A stretch of DNA of 64,000 nt. Origin: Paraburkholderia solitsugae (lineage in GTDB: Bacteria > Pseudomonadota > Gammaproteobacteria > Burkholderiales > Burkholderiaceae). The stretch is from assembly GCF_013177695.1 (NCBI RefSeq), contig NZ_WOEY01000070.1, positions 25,189 to 89,188 of the forward strand, read 5' to 3'. Below the pieces are notes generated by a model. It did no database searches, was not told where the DNA came from, and saw only the letters and a list, made by a program, of their open reading frames with translations. The first letter of the stretch is position 1. Every line of letters begins with the position of its first letter. Below, piece by piece: positions 61,234-64,000 of the stretch. A program made the position numbers and the translations under genes.

Positions 61234-62934
61234 TCAGCCAGCTACCGCCGGTGCCGCTTTCGGTTCAACATGAACACGGCTTTGAACGACGCGGAAGCGG
61301 TTCGCGACAAAGGCTGCGTCGGCCAGCGCGGCATTTGCCGCGGGGTTTGCGCCCGTGCCGTGGAAGTCGGAGAAAGCCGCCGACTGATTGACGAAAACGC
61401 CGCCCGTCAAATTGATCGAGAGTGCTACGCCGCCGCGGATCGATGCTTCGTGCGCCTCTTCGAGCACGGCTTCGTCAATGCTGTAGACCGACAGCGTCAG
61501 CGCACCGTGCTCGGCAGCGATTGCGCCGGCAAGGTCGAGCGACTGAGCTGTCGAATCCGTCGCGATCACGAACGAGATTGGGCCGAACCATTCTTTGGTG
61601 AACTGCGCGTGGTCGGTGGCGGCATCCAGTTGGAGCACGAGCGGCGTACGCACGCGGGCACCGGCAAAAGCCGGATGTTCGAGCGACTGGCTTTCTACTA
61701 GAACGCGGCCAAGCTTGGCAGCTTCGCCGATACGCTGGGTTACGCCCTCGTTCTGGATCGCGCCGAGCAGTTCGACAGCGCGCGCTGGGTCCGCAGCCAG
61801 TTTTTGCACTGCGCCGGCGATAGCTTGGGCGACTTCGTCGAAACCGAGTTCGCCGTCAGCGGTGCGGATGCCGCCGCGCGGTACGTAGATGTTTTGCGGG
61901 GCGGTGCACATCTGGCCCGAGTACAGCGCAAGCGAGAAGGCGATATTGCGAGCGGCGGCTTTGATGTCGTCCACCGAGTCGATCACGATCTGGTTGACGC
62001 CGGCTTTTTCGGTGTAGACCTGAGCCTGATGCGCATTGCGCTCGAGCCACGTGCCGTTTTGCGTGCTGCCCGTGAAGTCGATGAGCTTGATTTCAGGGCG
62101 CAGTGCCAAGTCCTGGACGAGCGCGCCGTCGTTCGGTTCCGTGGCCAGCAACGTGACGACGTTCGGATCGAAACCGGCCTCGCGCAGCACATCACGTGCG
62201 ATGCGTACGGTCAGCGCGAGCGGCAGAATCGCGCCCGGATGCGGCTTGACGATGACCGTGTTACCCGTGGCCAGATCGGCGAAGAGGCCCGGGTAGCCAT
62301 TCCATGTCGGGAAGGTGCAGCAGCCAAGCACAAGACCGGTGCCGCGCGGCACGACGGTGTAGCGCTTGTGCATGGCGAGCGGCGGATTTTTGCCTTGTGT
62401 CTTTTCCCAGTGGGCATCAGCAGGGATGCGGCGCAGTTGGTCCCACGCGTACACGACCGCTTCGAGCGCACGGTCTTGTGCATGCGGGCCACCGGCCTGG
62501 AAGGCCATCATGAATGCCTGACCGGTCGTGTGCATCACGCTGTAGCCGATTTCGAAGCTGGCGCGATTAACGCGCGCGAGGATTTCGAGGCATACACCGA
62601 TCCATGCCTGGGGGCCGGCCGCGCGCCAATCGCGCTGCGCGACGGCGGCTGCGGCGATCAACGCGTCAGGATCGGCTTTCGGATAGCGCACGCCGAGCGG
62701 GAACCCGAACGGCGAGACTTCAGCGCCGACGGTTTCTCCGGTCGACGGCTGGTCCAGTTCGAACGTCTTGTTCAGGTGCGCTTTGAATGCGGCTTCGCCG
62801 TCTGCGCTAGCGGTTTCCCCGTACACTTTCGGACTGGGCATCTCGACGAACGGACTCCAGTAACCGCGCGCTTCAATCGCGGTAAGTGCCTTTTGCAGCG
62901 TGTCTTCGTGCTTGGTGAATAGCGGGTGTGTCAT
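61234..62934 (-). CDS. paaN: Phenylacetic acid degradation protein PaaN (aldehyde dehydrogenase family)
   Basis: 566 residues, aldehyde-dehydrogenase fold. NAD-binding region LATGNTVIVKPHPGAILPLALTVRIARDVL, IDFTGSTQNGTWLERNA and catalytic Cys in YSGQMCTAPQNIYVP. It lacks the C-terminal MaoC hydratase domain of E. coli PaaZ, so ring-opening hydrolysis would need a separate hydratase. It oxidises the ring-opened semialdehyde. ATG 62934 is used. It is first of the minus-strand paa block and is divergent from the hydratase gene across a PaaR-like site. Confidence 0.93.
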   Translation of the reverse strand: MTHPLFTKHEDTLQKALTAIEARGYWSPFVEMPSPKVYGETASADGEAAFKAHLNKTFELDQPSTGETVGAEVSPFGFPLGVRYPKADPDALIAAAAVAQRDWRAAGPQAWIGVCLEILARVNRASFEIGYSVMHTTGQAFMMAFQAGGPHAQDRALEAVVYAWDQLRRIPADAHWEKTQGKNPPLAMHKRYTVVPRGTGLVLGCCTFPTWNGYPGLFADLATGNTVIVKPHPGAILPLALTVRIARDVLREAGFDPNVVTLLATEPNDGALVQDLALRPEIKLIDFTGSTQNGTWLERNAHQAQVYTEKAGVNQIVIDSVDDIKAAARNIAFSLALYSGQMCTAPQNIYVPRGGIRTADGELGFDEVAQAIAGAVQKLAADPARAVELLGAIQNEGVTQRIGEAAKLGRVLVESQSLEHPAFAGARVRTPLVLQLDAATDHAQFTKEWFGPISFVIATDSTAQSLDLAGAIAAEHGALTLSVYSIDEAVLEEAHEASIRGGVALSINLTGGVFVNQSAAFSDFHGTGANPAANAALADAAFVANRFRVVQSRVHVEPKAAPAVAG

Positions 62935-62981
62935 GGCAGAGGGGCTTGGCTGTGCGTTGGGAAAAGCCTGTCGAATAATTG

Positions 62982-62995
62982 ACCGACCGGTTGGT
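62982..62995. promoter_or_regulatory. PaaR-type operator between divergent paa genes
   Basis: ACCGACCGGTTGGT, an imperfect palindrome (one mismatch from ACCGACC/GGTCGGT). TetR-family PaaR regulators of betaproteobacteria bind ACCGACCGGTCGGT-like sites, released by phenylacetyl-CoA. It lies between the paaN and enoyl-CoA hydratase starts. The paaR gene is not in the window. Confidence 0.7.
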
Positions 62996-63068
62996 TGGTT
63001 AATGGTAGCATTACTGAGACGGCCGCGCGAAGCGTTTTTTTGCGCGCCATTAACCATTAGGAGGCGGC

Positions 63069-63845
63069 ATGGCTTACGAGAGCATTCTGGTTGAGACGCG
63101 GGGACGGGTCGGTTTGATCACGTTGAATCGCCCGAAGGCGTTGAACGCGCTGAACGACGCGTTGATGGACGAACTGGGCGCTGCACTGCGCGAGTTCGAT
63201 GCCGACGAAGCGATTGGTGCGATCGTGGTGACGGGGAGCGAGAAAGCGTTCGCCGCCGGGGCCGACATCGGCATGATGGCGACCTATACCTATATGGATG
63301 TCTACAAAGGCGACTACATCACCCGCAACTGGGAAACGGTGCGCTCCATCCGTAAGCCGATCATTGCCGCAGTGGCGGGCTTCGCGCTTGGCGGCGGTTG
63401 CGAGCTGGCGATGATGTGCGACATTATTTTCGCCGCCGACACGGCGAAGTTCGGCCAGCCGGAAATCAAGCTCGGCATCATGCCGGGGGCAGGCGGCACG
63501 CAGCGTCTGCCGCGCGCCGTCTCAAAGGCAAAAGCGATGGACCTTTGCCTGACCGCCCGCTTCATGGACGCTGCCGAGGCAGAACGCGCCGGATTGGTCT
63601 CGCGAGTGATTCCCGCCGCTTCCCTGCTTGACGAGGCAGTGGCCGCGGCCGCGACCATCGCTGAATTCCCGCTGCCGGCGGTGATGATGGTCAAGGAATC
63701 GGTCAATCGTGCGTACGAAACGACGCTCGCTGAAGGTGTGCATTTCGAGCGCCGACTGTTTCATTCGCTCTTCGCTACTGAAGATCAGAAGGAGGGGATG
63801 GCCGCGTTCGTTGAGAAGCGCAAACCGGTTTTCAAGCATCGGTAA
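63069..63845 (+). CDS. paaF: Enoyl-CoA hydratase (2,3-dehydroadipyl-CoA hydratase type)
   Basis: 258 residues, crotonase fold. ITLNRPKALNALNDALMDEL, oxyanion AFAAGADIGMM, and two catalytic Glu in FALGGGCELAMMCD and QPEIKLGIMPGAGGTQRLPR. Both Glu are present, so it hydrates rather than isomerises, unlike the neighbouring PaaG. GGAGG precedes the ATG at 63069. The divergent promoter region has a PaaR-like site, supporting a role in phenylacetate breakdown; a general fatty-acid role cannot be excluded. Confidence 0.93.
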   Translation: MAYESILVETRGRVGLITLNRPKALNALNDALMDELGAALREFDADEAIGAIVVTGSEKAFAAGADIGMMATYTYMDVYKGDYITRNWETVRSIRKPIIAAVAGFALGGGCELAMMCDIIFAADTAKFGQPEIKLGIMPGAGGTQRLPRAVSKAKAMDLCLTARFMDAAEAERAGLVSRVIPAASLLDEAVAAAATIAEFPLPAVMMVKESVNRAYETTLAEGVHFERRLFHSLFATEDQKEGMAAFVEKRKPVFKHR

Positions 63846-63865
63846 TACGCTTGTCAAAATAACGC

Positions 63866-63894
63866 TTGCAAGGCACGGTCCGGCTCGCTAGAAT
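63866..63894 (+). promoter_or_regulatory. Strong promoter at the window edge, perhaps of an rRNA operon
   Basis: TTGCAA (63866-63871), 17-base spacer, TAGAAT (63889-63894). About 85 bases on, an A-rich stretch (GTTAAAAAAACCTGTTG) at 63985-64000 looks like an UP element leading into a second TTGAC-type -35 cut by the edge. Tandem promoters of this kind precede rRNA or tRNA operons in Burkholderia; the operon itself is outside the window. Confidence 0.5.
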
Positions 63895-64000
63895 CTCGCT
63901 CTTTCGTGCTTCGGACGCCGGGGCACGGGAGGCGGGAGAGCCAGCAGTGGCAAGGCTTTCAGCGAAGTGAGCGGGTTGAGAAAGTTAAAAAAACCTGTTG

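Overview
The window is GC-rich, densely coded, ordinary chromosome from a betaproteobacterium of the Burkholderia/Paraburkholderia group. This follows from the gene order hisI-hisE-hinT-tatABC-degS-like-nif3-petABC-sspAB, from the rpe-gph-trpEGDC cluster, from hemA-prfA-prmC-grxD-ubiX, and from a split phenylacetate (paa) catabolon with a PaaR-type operator. No prophage, insertion sequence, CRISPR array or plasmid gene was found.

Layout. Positions 1-9.9 kb hold the end of the histidine operon, a HIT protein, the Tat translocase, a membrane-anchored DegS/HtrA-type protease, a Nif3 protein, the cytochrome bc1 complex, SspA/SspB and a tRNA-Thr. Positions 10-21.6 kb are more mixed: two methyltransferases, a flavoprotein, small conserved proteins, a TetR regulator divergent from an MFS transporter, a nitroreductase, a second MFS transporter and an Hsp70-like YegD protein. 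Positions 21.7-25 kb hold a cold-shock gene with a long leader, an amino-acid permease preceded by nested hairpin repeats, and an extradiol dioxygenase. Positions 25.3-29.7 kb are a block for cofactors and translation termination (ubiX, grxD, prmC, prfA, hemA). From 29.7 to 36.5 kb there is an atypical response regulator, aminopeptidase P, a HAD hydrolase, an AsmA-like protein and EttA. Positions 36.7-41.1 kb carry the sn-glycerol-3-phosphate importer ugpBAEC. Positions 41.3-48.4 kb carry ychF, a Ubi-type hydroxylase, dsbC, an M61 peptidase, azoR and ung. Positions 48.6-55.1 kb carry a CYTH protein and the tryptophan cluster. Positions 55.3-57.1 kb carry apaG and mltA. Positions 57.1-63.8 kb carry paa genes. 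The last 150 bases look like the promoter region of a strongly expressed operon, possibly rRNA, lying just beyond the edge.

The observations I rate highest are these. (1) Three tandem copies of a 7-base unit lie in the 3' end of the paa thiolase gene. Two copies would give the normal C-terminus; the third shifts the frame, removes the second active-site cysteine and joins the thiolase frame to paaG. (2) An unannotated 24-codon leader peptide with a W-P-W-R-R-W run, followed by an attenuator-like terminator, lies between gph and trpE. (3) Nested imperfect palindromes lie directly upstream of the amino-acid permease. (4) A 33-base operator-like repeat occurs once between genes and once inside a flavoprotein gene. 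(5) A response regulator has Glu where the phospho-acceptor Asp should be. (6) The TetR/MFS intergenic region has a near-consensus promoter and a perfect 20-base palindrome. None is a wholly new type of system. The trp leader and the thiolase slippage tract are the two most worth testing.
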